A DNA stretch of 64,000 bases. It comes from Oegoconia quadripuncta (Eukaryota; Arthropoda; Insecta; Lepidoptera; Autostichidae). Shown piece by piece: positions 1 through 10,889 of this stretch. The stretch spans positions 17,309,194-17,373,193 of the forward strand of contig OX438758.1 in the NCBI GenBank assembly GCA_949316235.1, in the 5' to 3' direction. Numbering within the stretch: the stretch's first letter is position 1; each line of letters opens with the position of its first letter. Under the pieces are notes generated by a model. It searched no databases and had not been told where the DNA came from. It saw only the letters and a program-made list of their open reading frames with translations. Position numbers and translations under genes: made by a program.

Positions 1-800
1 CTACACTTAACCGTTACACGGTGTATAGCCTACACCGTAATAAATGCTCACAAGAACTACGTAAAGACCACGCATTCCCCAAAACACACTTTATATTGCT
101 GTGATTTTTTTTTTGTTTTACTCGTTTATTTAGGAAAACAAACAGCTATACTATATATATATATATATAAACTACTGACAGTACAATATATATACTTAAG
201 TAATAGCATAGCCAACATCGTTATCCATATTAAATCAATATTGGTAATTCATTTTTGGAGACTGATACACATTAGTACTCAAATGTATACATCGCTAATC
301 TACTTTTAAGTTAATGTTGCTATTCCATATATACATATATATATAAGAACAACAACATACAATAAATCTATAATAAACAATAAAGCGTTTACAAACTAAT
401 CCAAAGAAACAAATGTTAGCAATGTTAGGCTCAAGATATTTATTATTTTTTATATTTTTTTTATTTTTTATTAATACTTATCATTATTTTTATTTCTTTT
501 TAATTTATTGCAAAATTTCAATTGGTTCCAATTGGTATCCAACACCAACCGTTTAGCTTTTAGAGGTGACACTCGTCACTAACAAAAAATAGCACTTTAA
601 TGTTTAATATTTCTTGAACGGATCCCTAAATCGAAAAACTATATAATAAACCCTCTAATATTTTTAACGGCCTGTCCAATGACACCCTTATGCTAATCCA
701 AGGTTGGTTCATCAAATTAATTAGTTTATCGCACACGCTACACTTAACGTGTTTGTGTCATGAGATGGGTTTAAATAAATTTTTCTTTCTTTCTTTCTAA
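1..800. other. AT-rich non-coding stretch
   Basis: No gene is visible. It holds short AT and ATT runs. An AATAAAGCGTTTACAAAC motif near 378-395 recurs near 24133-24150 at the 3' end of a LINE fragment, so a LINE terminus probably ends here. A short TTCT run lies near 782-798. Confidence 0.5.
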
Positions 801-807
801 TGCTTCC

Positions 808-920
808 TAACCCAAAGGTTGCCTGGAAGAGATCGCTTTTGGTGATAAGGCCGCCAAATTATACTGCCCCTTTTATGCTTATCCTTGTATTATGTTTGTT
901 ATTGTTGTGCTAAAGAATAA
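808..920 (+). repeat. LINE 3' fragment (RTE-like tail)
   Basis: The text around GCCTGGAAGAGATCGCTTTT and the following Gly/Ala-type codons matches the tail of the fragment at 24031-24171 (CTGGAAGAGATCCCTTTATG...). This pattern, a short C-terminal coding remnant and then a 3' UTR, is typical of truncated non-LTR retrotransposons. The clade is inferred only. Confidence 0.4.
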
Positions 921-1120
921 TTTGTTAATTCCGATCAAATGTCAAACTGCTAAAAAAATTAACGTTTTCAAATGATAATTTTCAAATTAAATTTTTTGAT
1001 TTGATTTAAGATTACATTTTTTTTATTAAAAATACCTAATTACTTCATATTAGCTGAAGGTAAAATCTTAGAAGGTATAGTGTTTTCTGCAGTGAAGTGT
1101 AGGCACACACTGTAGTACCT

Positions 1121-1260
1121 ACTTGGGATCTTCAAGTCTAGAGTGAATAGGCATTTACTGGGTGCGCGTGATACATCTTCGGCTACATCGTCACTTTCCA
1201 TCAGGTGAGATTGTGGCCAAACGCGAAACCAGTTTTTAATAAAAAAAAAAAAAAAAAAAA
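1121..1260 (+). repeat. LINE C-terminal/3' UTR fragment, family T1
   Basis: This encodes a remnant of the reverse-transcriptase C-terminus (GIFKSRVNRHLLGA-like reading) followed by ATCAGGTGAGATTGTGG and an A-run at about 1240-1260. Nearly identical copies lie at 9739-9994, with further copies at 37339-37470 (+) and 52015-52215 (-). The A-tail marks a 5'-truncated LINE insertion. Confidence 0.65.
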
Positions 1261-1757
1261 CTTCTCCTGCCAATATTTTATTTACCTGAATGTTGTAAGA
1301 CTTAACTACTATGTTATAAGACTAAGTTCGACTTAAAATATCCCAAACCAACCTTCCTTACCTTCAAGTATCACTCTCTTACGGCTTTGCATCGACCTCC
1401 TGTATAAATAAATTTATCACCTAATTCTTATCGATTCCACATAGCAGGTATATATTTTATATTCAATGCTTTTAGTTTGGCAAAATAGATAAAAGCAACA
1501 TTGTTGTATATTGTGAAAAGAGAAATGTTTCCATTCCCATACATTTTATGTCTAATGGTAAAAGTGGATTTTAGATTTTACTGCCTTCACGGCTTTAATG
1601 CCACCACTCGGCACTCATGGTATACCTATTTGGAGTAAAACCATATCTATTTACTAGAGATGGGGAAAGGTAATTTTATTTGTTTATAGAGTAAATTTAG
1701 TTGTCTATAATTTTTGATATGATTTTTGGACAAGATGTTAGTCCAGAATAAAAACAA

Positions 1758-1987
1758 AAATATCCTTAGACATACACACAGCGCCATCTAGTTCACACTA
1801 AGCAACTATAGGCTTGTGTTGTGGATACCAGATGGTTGATATACTACATAAATACATTTTTTTTGTAAATAAATTCTCATTATAAATGAAAACATCCATA
1901 ACTCGGGTACACATGTCCGTATTCATCACACAAACATATGACCAGAGTTGCTAACCACTACTAGTGTTGCTAACCACACTAGCAGGT
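1758..1987 (-). repeat. SINE-B copy (body)
   Basis: The reverse complement carries the SINE-B body: TTGCTTAGTGTGAACTAGATGGCGCTGTG, with an upstream block running from a 'cccgagttatggatgtttt' type segment. The tRNA-like head is degraded near 1940-1987. Better copies are at 28433-28690 and 27595-27855. Confidence 0.6.
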
Positions 1988-2245
1988 CGTCAAAATAATG
2001 TTTAATAAATGTTAATGGTTCAATAAATGAATGTGCTTACTGAATCCATAAACAAAGATGAATCCTCTAAAATGGAGTCCAATTAAATCTGCCCATTGTT
2101 TTCCGTCGAGGTTCTATTGGATGCTTTGAAAGTCGCCCATTCCTTGGTGGCTACTACATGACAAAGACTAGACTGACACATATACATACAACCCCGTCAA
2201 ATAAACACCCGTCGCTTTTCGTCGGGGGTTAATAAAATAAATAAA

Positions 2246-2480
2246 TAAAATAAATAAATATTTCGGACACTTACACCAATCATCTAAACCCAAACTAAGC
2301 AAAAGCTTGTGCTATGGATACTAGATAACGGATAAACATACATAAATATCTATATAAACATCCATGACTAGGGGATAAATGTTCGTATTCATCACACAAA
2401 CATTTACCCTTCGCGGGATTCGAACCCGCGACCGTTGGTTTCACTGACAGGGTCACTATCCACTGCAGCAACCGGTCGTT
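2246..2480 (-). repeat. SINE-B copy with tRNA-like head
   Basis: On the minus strand the head (A-box-like region, then GGTTCGAATCCC-type B box at about 2405-2425) precedes the body ending in ATTTATTTATTTA. It closely matches the plus-strand copy at 45568-45810. It is a Pol III-type retroposon, not a working tRNA. Confidence 0.7.
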
Positions 2481-2609
2481 AAATACATATAAATTTTAGC
2501 CTACTTCACCCTCAGCACGTGGAATGTTACCGCGACTGTCCCTTCGTTTAAGTCTTTAATATAAAAATCGCACTGAAATCGGACCACGCATTACGCGGTA
2601 AACTATGGG

Positions 2610-3065
2610 AAAAAACCGATATTTTATTTAACATACGGTACTTTACGGTAAAATATCGTAATATACGTTAAAAAACGTAATAAAGTACTACAAAAAAAAT
2701 ATCGCGTTCCCACAGTTTTCACTTCATAAAAGTTCCGGATCCATGCAACAGATGGCGCTAAGATTTCGTGCCATAATTTTCACAAACAAGGTAGTTTTCG
2801 AATAAATATTATGATTACTCATGCGCGTATAGTCTGCCGGACAAAACCGAGTCAACAAATCGCCGGATGCTCAGTCGCTCACCAACAGCAGAACGGCATA
2901 TGCCGCAGTATATGGTGGACTGCACTAATCGGCGACATCCCTAGGCGCGCGCGGGATTTAAAACAAATTAAAATTTAAAACGTCATAAGTCGCCGGTAAT
3001 TTTACCGTAATTTATATAAATGACCGTAAAATACCCGCATTTTACCAGCGTTTTTTTGCATCACT
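2610..3065. repeat. Repeat G, copy 1 (unclassified)
   Basis: This 450-base block shares long similarity with 56960-57452. Shared parts include CATGCA(A/G)CAGATGGCGC, ATAATTTTCACAAACAAGG, CATTATGATTACTCATGCGC-like text, and CATAAGTCGCCGGTAATTTT. Both copies have ends rich in ACGGTAAAAT and its reverse complement ATTTTACCGT, so the family may be a non-autonomous DNA transposon with short inverted ends. No coding capacity was recognised. Confidence 0.6.
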
Positions 3066-4388
3066 AGTCCATACAAAGACTCAGCATACATACACACCAG
3101 TCGTTTTTCGTCGGGAGCTAAATATAAAAGAATTCCTCACCCTTTACCACGACAAAAAATTTACACAATTTATCAGAGATTTAAAATTCAGTCACGCAAA
3201 GGGCTGGATCGCAAAAAATTGGGGGTTACATTAAAAAAATATTCAATTCCCCGGGGCTTATTGAAAATTGATGTTAATTATACTTTCCCTTAATTAAGGG
3301 TATAACCGTTAGCTCTAAGTTATCGGTTTATTTGAATGGGGGTTGGATTTTTTTTGTTAAAAATTACTAACAATTAATCGAAGCGAGGCTCCAATATCAG
3401 TTGGGAAATCTATTACCGAATTACTGTCAGTGGCAATAATTTCTACACAAATGTTTAATTAGTAATAGAATAGGTAATTGTTTTGCATACAGTGTGGGTA
3501 TACATAAGTTTCTAGTTTGTCACACAGGTGTCACTGTCACCGACGGCAAACGTCGGCTGACTGGCTTGAAGCAGATGCTTAATTACTTACGTTATACTAA
3601 TCTTTCACCATATCCATATCCTGACGTATTTATCTATAATACTATAACGTAATTATTATATTATATATTTACACTACACTATACATACACTAACTACACA
3701 CTATAATTATTTATTATTGTGCTCATTGTTATACTGACGTAGCGTTCGTATGTCACGGAAGGAACGGGGCCACTGAAAACCAGCGCTGTGATTCGTCGTA
3801 GCATGAGCTGAGAGCTAACCCTTTTTGCACGCCGCAACACGTGACAGCATTGTGCGCATTTTATTTAACATTGTATTTCTTTTTCGCTATAATTTACTAC
3901 TTCTTTGTTCTGTATCGTGTTGTGGCGTTCATAATAAATTGTTCTTATTCAAATTAGATTAGTCCAACTTTGAGTAGGAGGCCAATCGACGAATCCAACT
4001 CGGGTGGCCAGCATTCGGAATACTGCGCAAAGCCTTCTCGTCTAAAATACCTTAGAAAAAGAAAACAAAACTGTAGGATACAATGTCACCTTATTTTCTT
4101 GCAAGACTGGCCTTTGACATTTCTCCATTCTCCTCAGAAAGGCTTGTTGGAAGGACATTTAGGTAACCCCCAATTTAACTTATTCCGGCCTTTCTCGCAA
4201 GTTTTCAACAATAAATTGATATATTACCGGTCTCTGGTGTGTTTTCGGTTCCATTACAAAAGTTTGCAGCTGCCGTCTGCAATAAATGTTGAGATCAGTA
4301 TAGTTTAGCTAGCTGGCTCATTTTCAGTCACAATAAGGTTCGGCCAGGAGCTCTCTGATGTCATTGGGGCATTTCATGTCATCATTGC
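3066..4388. other. Non-coding stretch with a possible repeat end
   Basis: No credible gene; the 112-codon frame at 3970-4308 has no recognisable domain. The part 3740-3945 (GGCCACTGAAAACCAGCGCT through ATAATAAATTGTTC) looks like the terminus of a retroelement, an LTR or a LINE 3' end, but no second copy is present here to define it. Confidence 0.35.
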
Positions 4389-4667
4389 CGCGGGTTCATC
4401 CCCAGCCGGGTACATGTTTAGTTAGTACACGGTTTTGTTGGTGGTAGGGCATTTTAAAATGTCCGCCTGTCTAGCTACCACCATCTTATCTAAATCTGCC
4501 GCCAAACAGCAATGTTAATAGCATTGTTATGTTGTTGTCAGATATAAGATAGCCAGTTCCCCAAATATTTGGGTTTCCGGGTCAGTACGCTTCCACCCTC
4601 GGCCTCATCTTCACTTAACATCTGGTGTGATTGAGGTCAAGTGCTACCCCTTGTGCATAAAAAAATA
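4389..4667 (+). repeat. SINE-A copy, 5' part missing
   Basis: It begins at the B-box region (GCGGGTTCATCCCC) and runs through the family body (TGTCCGCCTGTCTAGCTACC, GATAAGATAGCCAG, TTCACTTAACATC) to an A-rich tail at 4659-4667. It is diverged by small deletions from the near-full copy at 34726-35080. Confidence 0.8.
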
Positions 4668-4847
4668 GTGATTTTTACAAATATTAATTGAACTACCTAC
4701 CTTGCTTGTTTATTATTATTAGCTTTTCGCGCGCGGATTCTAACTTAATAGCGGATATGTTTAATTTGCTTATCCCGCTGCAACTTTTCACTTTATACGG
4801 TTAAAATATATTGTATTTTAAATCCAGTGTATTGCCTTGCCTACCTA

Positions 4848-4934
4848 TATACCAAACATCCAAATCTGTTTATCCGTTTTGCCGTGATGGAGCAAGAAAC
4901 AAACATCTAAACTTTCGCATTTATAATATTAGCG
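4848..4934 (+). repeat. Repeat R, 3' end fragment
   Basis: AAATCTGTTTATCCGTTTTG, a heptad of AAACA units, and TTTCGCATTTATAATATTAG match the terminal part of family R, seen longer at 41222-41445 (+), 44807-44996 (-) and 56380-56612 (-). The family end, TAATATTAG, abuts the following pentanucleotide array. Confidence 0.6.
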
Positions 4935-5526
4935 TAATATTATATTATATTATATTATATTATATTATATTATATTATATTATATTATATTATATTATAT
5001 TATATTATATTATATTATATTATATTATATTATATTATATTATATTATATTATATTATATTATATTATATTATATTATATTATATTATATTATATTATAT
5101 TATATTATATTATATTATATTATATTATATTATATTATATTATATTATATTATATTATATTATATTATATTATATTATATTATATTATATTATATTATAT
5201 TATATTATATTATATTATATTATATTATATTATATTATATTATATTATATTATATTATATTATATTATATTATATTATATTATATTATATTATATTATAT
5301 TATATTATATTATATTATATTATATTATATTATATTATATTATATTATATTATATTATATTATATTATATTATATTATATTATATTATATTATATATATT
5401 ATATTATATTATATTATATTATATTATATTATATTATATTATATTATATTATATTATATTATATTATATTATATTATATTATATTATATTATATTATATT
5501 ATATTATATTATATTATATTATATTA
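4935..5526. repeat. Pentanucleotide array (TATAT)n, about 118 units
   Basis: Nearly perfect 5-bp repeat over about 590 bases with one phase slip near 5391-5397. Because the unit is not a multiple of three and lacks stops in one frame, it yields a long meaningless Tyr/Ile/Leu reading frame. It starts immediately after the end of a repeat R fragment, which probably seeded it. Confidence 0.97.
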
Positions 5527-5919
5527 ATATGTTAAACATGCCCTCTATTGTTGTAATGGATACCTAGGAGTATTGCCTGTGATCCCCACACTAGGCGGAC
5601 CTGTATCGTGAGGATCACCCACAAAAACTATTTTACAACAATATTAACCTCCGTCTTAACCCATAAATAAACAATGTTTTGGGAAAAAGAAAAAGTTACC
5701 TAATTAATACGGAGTATGATATTCTCAAAGATTCAACTTGATGAAATTTTAGTTTGCAATGAGGGTAACATACCATGATTAGTACAATAATTATAATAAC
5801 AAACACTAGATTTATACAAATAATAAATAAAGAAAGCAAGAAATATCCTATAATATAAAATATGTAATAAGCATTTATAGCAAATAAATCTACATATAAT
5901 GTATAATGATAAATAGATA
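5527..5919. other. Spacer between two pentanucleotide arrays
   Basis: About 390 bases, AT-rich, with a more mixed patch at 5540-5640 (CCTAGGAGTATTGCCTGTGA). No gene or known repeat was recognised. Confidence 0.5.
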
Positions 5920-6430
5920 AATATTATATTATATTATAATATATTATATTATATTATATTATATTATATTATATTATATTATATTATATTATATTATATT
6001 ATATTATATTATATTATATTATATTATATTATATTATATTATATTATATTATATTATATTATATTATATTATATTATATTATATTATATTATATTATATT
6101 ATATTATATTATATTATATTATATTATATTATATTATATTATATTATATTATATTATATTATATTATATTATATTATATTATATTATATTATATTATATT
6201 ATATTATATTATATTATATTATATTATATTATATTATATTATATTATATTATATTATATTATATTATATTATATTATATTATATTATATTATATTATATT
6301 ATATTATATTATATTATATTATATTATATTATATTATATTATATTATATTATATTATATTATATTATATTATATTATATTATATTATATTATATTATATT
6401 ATATTATATTATATTATATTATATTATATT
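5920..6430. repeat. Second pentanucleotide array, about 100 units
   Basis: The same 5-bp unit as 4935-5526 over about 510 bases, with a slip near 5936-5943 at its left edge and otherwise essentially pure. Confidence 0.97.
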
Positions 6431-6471
6431 AGTTAAGACTCTCTGGTGTGTAATTGAATTTTGACGCAATT

Positions 6472-6948
6472 ATTGTAGGTACTCAGATGAGTGAAGGAAG
6501 CAAAATAATTGTATCAGGATCGTAGCAAGTGGAAGTCTGTGGTCTCTGGCTACCCCTACGGAAAACAAGCGTGATATTATGTATATATTCAAATGAGAAG
6601 CTCGATGAACATGAAATAATATAGTAAACACCAGGGTGCTGCAGCCAGGATTCTTAAGAGGAAACTCTCCTACGTTCAATGACACTGATCTGCCATTTTG
6701 TACGTGTAGATTGTAGGTACTCAGATGAGTGAAGGAAGCAAAATAATTGTATCAGGATCGTAGCAAGTGGAAGTCTGTGGTCTCTGCCTACCCTTACGGA
6801 AAACAAGCGTGATATTATGTATATATTCAAATGAGAAGCTCGATGAACATGAAATAATATAGTAAACACCAGGGTGCTGCAGCCAGGATTCTTAAGAGGA
6901 AACTCTCCTACGTTCAATGACACTGATCTGCCATTTTGTACGTGTAGA
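6472..6948 (+). repeat. Tandem duplication, 2 x 238 bp, of a LINE 3' end
   Basis: Two adjacent copies (6472-6709 and 6710-6947) differ at only about two positions (GGCTACCCC versus GCCTACCCT near 6548 and 6787). On the plus strand each encodes a short tail reading DRSKWKSVVSAYP before a stop. That is the usual C-terminal end of RTE-like LINE reverse transcriptases, and a presumed 3' UTR follows. The duplication is recent and follows the second TATAT array. Confidence 0.8.
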
Positions 6949-7637
6949 TATGTGCATTGTAACAATGCAATAGTATGGTGTCATTGGATCACCTAGTTTA
7001 ATTTGGGTATCGTTTAACAGCTATTCGCACTATCCTGTGTAGCCCTCCGGCTGCTTCCGACATAGATGCGGCCAGACCACTGCTACATATTCCCACTATA
7101 ACTTACTAAATGCATGAATTGATACCGTTCAGCCTGATTCCGAACATACTCCATCATAACGTGGTAACATCTCACATAACCTGTCACTCGCTAGAATTGG
7201 GTGACAAAACCATTCTCATTAAGAATGCAAAACTGTTTAATTAAATATTTCCGGCACGAAGTCTGAAAGCAGTGTTGAATACTTTAGTTTTATAGAACCA
7301 CGGTGGTTTGAATTTTTAGACAATTTTAGTTTATTAACTTAGTAAAATCATGCGCCTCATATTTTGTTAGTAGCAAAATATCTTTATAACGTAGCAACTT
7401 ATAATGAACTTGTTCGGTAGGCGACTAACAAAATTCACTACAATGTTTGGATGCGTTATAAATAACAATTAGGTACATATTTTTTCTCATTATCTCTTCG
7501 CAATAATATCTGACCTGACTGATTGGTTTTTTAATGGATAACCGCTTGTTTTTAAGAGGTCTTGTAACTATCCTGTGTAGGTACAAGATTATGACCTTTA
7601 TTTTAATACACACAAGGACATAAATCATAATTGTAAT
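6949..7637. other. Non-coding stretch
   Basis: No gene, RNA or repeat recognised. The 67-codon minus frame at 7425-7628 has no domain features and is taken as chance. Confidence 0.5.
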
Positions 7638-7998
7638 GTATTCATCTTAGATTAATGATTGGTCTCCGCGCCGCTACGACTAGATACCGTCGGCGTACTC
7701 GAAAAATGCGGCAACAAATACTACGCCGTATTCGGCGTACCCGCGCAGTCACGCCACAAGTTCAAATTTCAAATTTTGGTTTAAGACTGAAGCAAAATGC
7801 CGGTTTGCGTAGTCAAACTATGTAATAACAATACTACAAAAAACAAGAAAGATACTGGCATCACATACCATCAGTAAGTACTGTATAAATCTACACACTA
7901 CAATATTGAGTTGCCGCATTCAGGAACCTGTTTTTTCTTCATAGTGCGGTATCTAGTCGTAGCGGCGCGGAGACCAATCATTAATCTAAGGTATTCAT
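7638..7998 (+). mobile_element. Miniature P-element-like DNA transposon with target duplication
   Basis: The element proper is 7646-7990 (345 bp). It has perfect 44-bp terminal inverted repeats (7646-7689 and 7947-7990) starting CTTAGATTAATGATTGG. Identical 8-bp direct repeats GTATTCAT flank it (7638-7645 and 7991-7998). An 11-bp inverted pair, AATGCGGCAAC at 7705-7715 and its complement at 7910-7920, lies inside. The combination of 8-bp duplication, TIRs and 11-bp subterminal inverted repeats is the layout of the P superfamily. The interior keeps only the start of a THAP-type exon, so transposition would need a transposase supplied in trans. Confidence 0.85.
7797..7873 (+). pseudogene. Truncated THAP-domain exon of a P-like transposase
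   Basis: From the ATG the frame reads MPVCVVKLCNNNT... to ...GITYH. That is a Cys-x4-Cys pair and spacing typical of the beginning of a THAP zinc finger (C2CH), the DNA-binding domain at the N-terminus of P-element and THAP9-like transposases. The exon ends at a strong donor, CA|GTAAGTAC, in phase 2. Everything after the donor, including the second Cys/His pair of the finger and the catalytic domain, is missing, so this is a remnant left by internal deletion. Unspliced it would stop after 26 residues. Confidence 0.7.
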
Positions 7999-8483
7999 AA
8001 TATATTAAGTACCTACCCTATATTTGGCTTTAAAGTAAGTTGTCAATTATAGAAATATCGTAATTTTAGCCGTCGTCTATAGTAAAGTCACAGAATATTA
8101 ATATCATCGTAATGGTTTAATTCTACTTATATTGAAATATAACAAAATAATACAATTATATTTGTTATTGTTGCGAAAGTATATTTGTTGCTTATGTTAA
8201 ATATCAAAGGGCGTTCGTCGGTTTGTCGTTTCATACTAAACTTAAACTAACTAATAGACCGATTCTAATGAGATTTGCTATATGGACAGTTTGAAACCTG
8301 AAGAATGTAACAAGGTACTTTCTAGAACAAAATAAATAAATAAATAATTTTAGAATCTCTCGACCAAGCGTGCGAGTCAAAATATAGGTACCCATAGATA
8401 TGACAGGGTGTCAGGAAGTACTTTGAATCCTTATATAACATTTAAATTCAATAAAGCAATACAATTAATTAAACCCAATTATA
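7999..8483. other. Non-coding AT-rich stretch
   Basis: No gene seen. A short AAATAAATAAATAAA run lies near 8330-8347. Nothing else is recognised. Confidence 0.5.
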
Positions 8484-8766
8484 CAGGGCGTCCCACGGCT
8501 ATGCCACATGGAGGGAAAGTACCTTGAATTTTGTAGATGGAACATTTTACTGAAAGAAGACATTATTTTAATTTAAAAAACAATTTAAACTGCATTCATA
8601 GATTTTTAAATAAGTACATGGTTGAACCGGGAATCGAACCCTTTATTTATAAAAAAAAAATTACCATGTAGCTTTATCATACCGATCGAAAGGCTTCATC
8701 ATAAGGATAATTTTTTGCTAAATAACATAGTGTCAGAAATAAAAGGAAGACCATGAATTTTAACAT
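8484..8766 (+). repeat. Left long terminal inverted repeat of the TA-flanked element
   Basis: Pairs with 9259-9540 over essentially its whole length; differences are a few substitutions and run-length changes. It includes the complement of a tRNA-B-box-like GGTTCGATTCC, here as GGAATCGAACC near 8629-8639. Confidence 0.85.
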
Positions 8767-8783
8767 TTTTAATACAAAATTAA

Positions 8784-8975
8784 TCAATTTATCAAATGCT
8801 CAAAATGAGCCCCTTCCTGTTCAATACAAAGTCGCACTCTTTTGATTATTTCGCTCCCTGTCGATTTTTTGATCATGTTGTGGTAGATATTTAGAATAAT
8901 ACGTCGAAGTTCTGTTTGTAGCTCGTGGACACTTTGATACTGGTTCTTGTAAACTAAATTTTTTACATAACCCCA
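8784..8975 (-). pseudogene. C-terminal fragment of a Tc1/mariner-type transposase
   Basis: Read on the minus strand, 63 codons start WGYVKNLVY, continue with an HELQTELRRIILNI helix region, and end CIEQEGAHFEHL before TGA. The order W-G-Y-x-K-x-x-V-Y, then E-L, then a final C-x5-G-x-H-F-E-H is the usual end of insect DDE/DUF4817-type transposases, downstream of the catalytic aspartates. The catalytic part is absent, and an A/T-rich tract replaces what should precede it. The fragment is open to its stop, so it may be recently truncated. The element cannot encode a full enzyme. Confidence 0.65.
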
Positions 8976-9258
8976 TAAAAAAAAATCTAATAATAAATCT
9001 ATAATCTAATCTAATAAAAAAAAATTGCGATGGAGAAAATCATTTACGCGTCTTTTGGCAGATTCAGGATACGGCATACAACCAGGTACCTACTTACTAA
9101 TTACGTATCTCTTTATCATTTTATCATGAACTTAAATTATAATAGGGAAATGATGCATACTTCTCGAGTGGGTAATTAGTATTAGTAATGATAATGTCAG
9201 TTGTATGTCCTTACGGCAATATCAGCTTTTCATTTTTCTGAACACAATTGCACATCTA

Positions 9259-9540
9259 ATGTTAAAATTCATGGTCTTCCTTTTATTTCTGACACTATGT
9301 TATTTAGCAAAAAATAATCCTTATGATGAAGCCTTTCGATCGGTATGATAAAGCTACATGGTAATTTTTTTTTATAAATAAAGGGTTCGATTCCCGGTTC
9401 AACCATGTACTTATTTAAAAATCTATGAATGCAGTTTAAATTGTTTTTTAAATTAAAATAATGTCTTCTTTCAGTAAAATGTTTCATCTACAAAATTCAA
9501 GGTACTTTCCCTCCATGTGGCATAGCCGTGGGACGCCCTG
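9259..9540 (-). repeat. Right long terminal inverted repeat of the TA-flanked element
   Basis: Reverse complement of 8484-8766. The 72- and 62-codon frames on either strand here come from the repeat and are not genes. It contains GGGTTCGATTCCCGGTTCAA at about 9381-9400, close to a tRNA B box. Confidence 0.85.
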
Positions 9541-9738
9541 TATACCTATAAAACCTATAAAAAAATTACATGAGTACAGTGTCCGAAAAATTTATTATTA
9601 TATATTTATATATATATTGATCAGGTATAGACACTGCATACATTTGTAGATGTAAGCGTTAGATTAAATACGAACATCCAATTTAAATTAAGGAAAGACA
9701 AAGGTAATCTCAGTCTTACATAAATTTACTGGCGCGAA

Positions 9739-9994
9739 GTGCGCCCTTCATCCCTCTACACTGACGGAAATAATCCTTTGATATTAACAATCCACCTTAA
9801 CACCAGCACCTTAAACTTCCTACAATTAAATAACCACATACCTACAGCAGAAGACACTTACAACCTTGGGATCTTCAAGTCTAGAGTGAATAGGCATTTA
9901 CTGGGTGCGCGTGATACATCTTCGGCTACATCGTCACTTTCGATCAGGTGAGATTGTAGTCAAACGCGAAACCAATTTTTAATAAAAAAAAAAA
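9739..9994 (+). repeat. LINE C-terminal fragment, family T1, with A-tail
   Basis: The 70-codon frame ends ...YNLGIFKSRVNRHLLGAR, the typical last segment of a LINE reverse transcriptase. A 3' UTR and a short A-run at about 9981-9992 follow. It is nearly identical to 1121-1260 over their shared 110 bases. Confidence 0.7.
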
Positions 9995-10184
9995 GAAACA
10001 AACGTTATTTGCTTATTGCTTGATCATGATCTATAAAGCTTTCATCCTACAATATTTTGTAGGAATCCATAAAGTATTGAGTCGCGCCGCATGAGACGTA
10101 CATGTCAGCATTTAAAAAACTAAAGCGTATAAAATTTTAGCAAAGTTTGTCCAGGGTAATCCAGCATTGTAGCACAGGCGCGAT

Positions 10185-10300
10185 AAACGTTCATGTCGCG
10201 CGAGATGATCCTGCTCATTCGCTTGGACGAAATATACAACTATCCCTCTCTCACTTCTACGTCGCGCGCGACAAACGATGTCTTGCTTCTAGGCTGGTTT
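10185..10300. repeat. Dispersed repeat shared with 40549-40630
   Basis: The segment CTTGGACGAAATATACAACT followed by ATCCC(T/A)CTC and CGCGCGCGACA(A/T)ACGATGTC is shared with 40553-40615. A weaker relative lies at 33890-33950. The family is unknown. Confidence 0.55.
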
Positions 10301-10629
10301 ATTCAAGAAGCCACTGGGCAATCCCAGATTGCGTCTCAGGGACCCATTGTGTTTGGTGATGCCAATTTACAACGGCACACTTTATGGAAAATCTGTTATG
10401 GCTATCAAGATGTAGAATAGGATCCCGGAGGAAATTAGAGAACTACCTACAAGTGCTTTCTGGCTGGAATTAGCTGTTTCACAAGCTTTATATTCTTTAT
10501 CAGATTTTTAAAATCATTTTAACAATGCAATGTACCACGTATCAATATTGACTTTGGAATTAGGCATATAAATGGAAATCCGCAAATATCAAATAACACA
10601 ATAATTATACTTCGTCGTTACATCCTCGA

Positions 10630-10771
10630 CATTTAAGTTCACCAGGTAGTCCACTCTTCTATGTACTAGGCATCAAGCACAATTTCAGAGCTGAAAATGC
10701 TAAAAAAAAAAGTACAAGTACCCTCCTCCCGCGCCCCCACCCGGCCCCGACTCGTGCGCCGAAACGTCATT
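10630..10771 (+). repeat. DIRS left inverted terminal repeat (shared core)
   Basis: The exact reverse complement of 16035-16176, including a 10-base A-run and the GC-rich CCCGCGCCCCCACCCGGCCC. The 28 bases to its left (10602-10629) are left-specific and are copied, inverted, in the internal complementary region. Confidence 0.95.
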
Positions 10772-10889
10772 CGCTTTTTTTGTGCGGGCATCAAAGCATC
10801 GAAATTTTTTTCCTTACCAAAATTTTAAGTGAATATCTGTTGTATCGTGCGATATTACCGCGTGTGATTGTGTGGAGGTTTTTTCCGGG

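Larger units (their letters stand above)
8484..9540 (-). mobile_element. TA-flanked transposon with long inverted repeats (Tc1/mariner-like, deleted)
   Basis: The ends CAGGGCGTCCCACGGCTATG (8484) and its complement (to 9540) are each next to TA (8482-8483, 9541-9542). The inverted repeats are about 283 bp and nearly identical. Between them is the tail of a transposase on the minus strand (8784-8975) and about 280 bases of low-complexity and unrecognised DNA. Long TIRs with a CAGGG terminus and TA duplication suggest the Tc1/mariner superfamily. The family call is inferred. Confidence 0.75.

Noticed and set aside
1040..1273. 77-codon minus ORF beginning in an A/T run
   Set aside because: Antisense of the LINE T1 tail and its A-tail.
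4811..5527. 238-codon plus-strand ORF
   Set aside because: It is the translation of the TATAT array (endless YYIIL) and has no coding meaning.
4935..6430. CRISPR array
   Set aside because: The units are 5 bp with no spacers, in eukaryotic DNA. None of the repeats in the window has a repeat-spacer layout.
9461..9649. 62-codon plus ORF
   Set aside because: Lies in the long inverted repeat of the TA-flanked transposon and continues into AT-rich DNA; no homologous feature.
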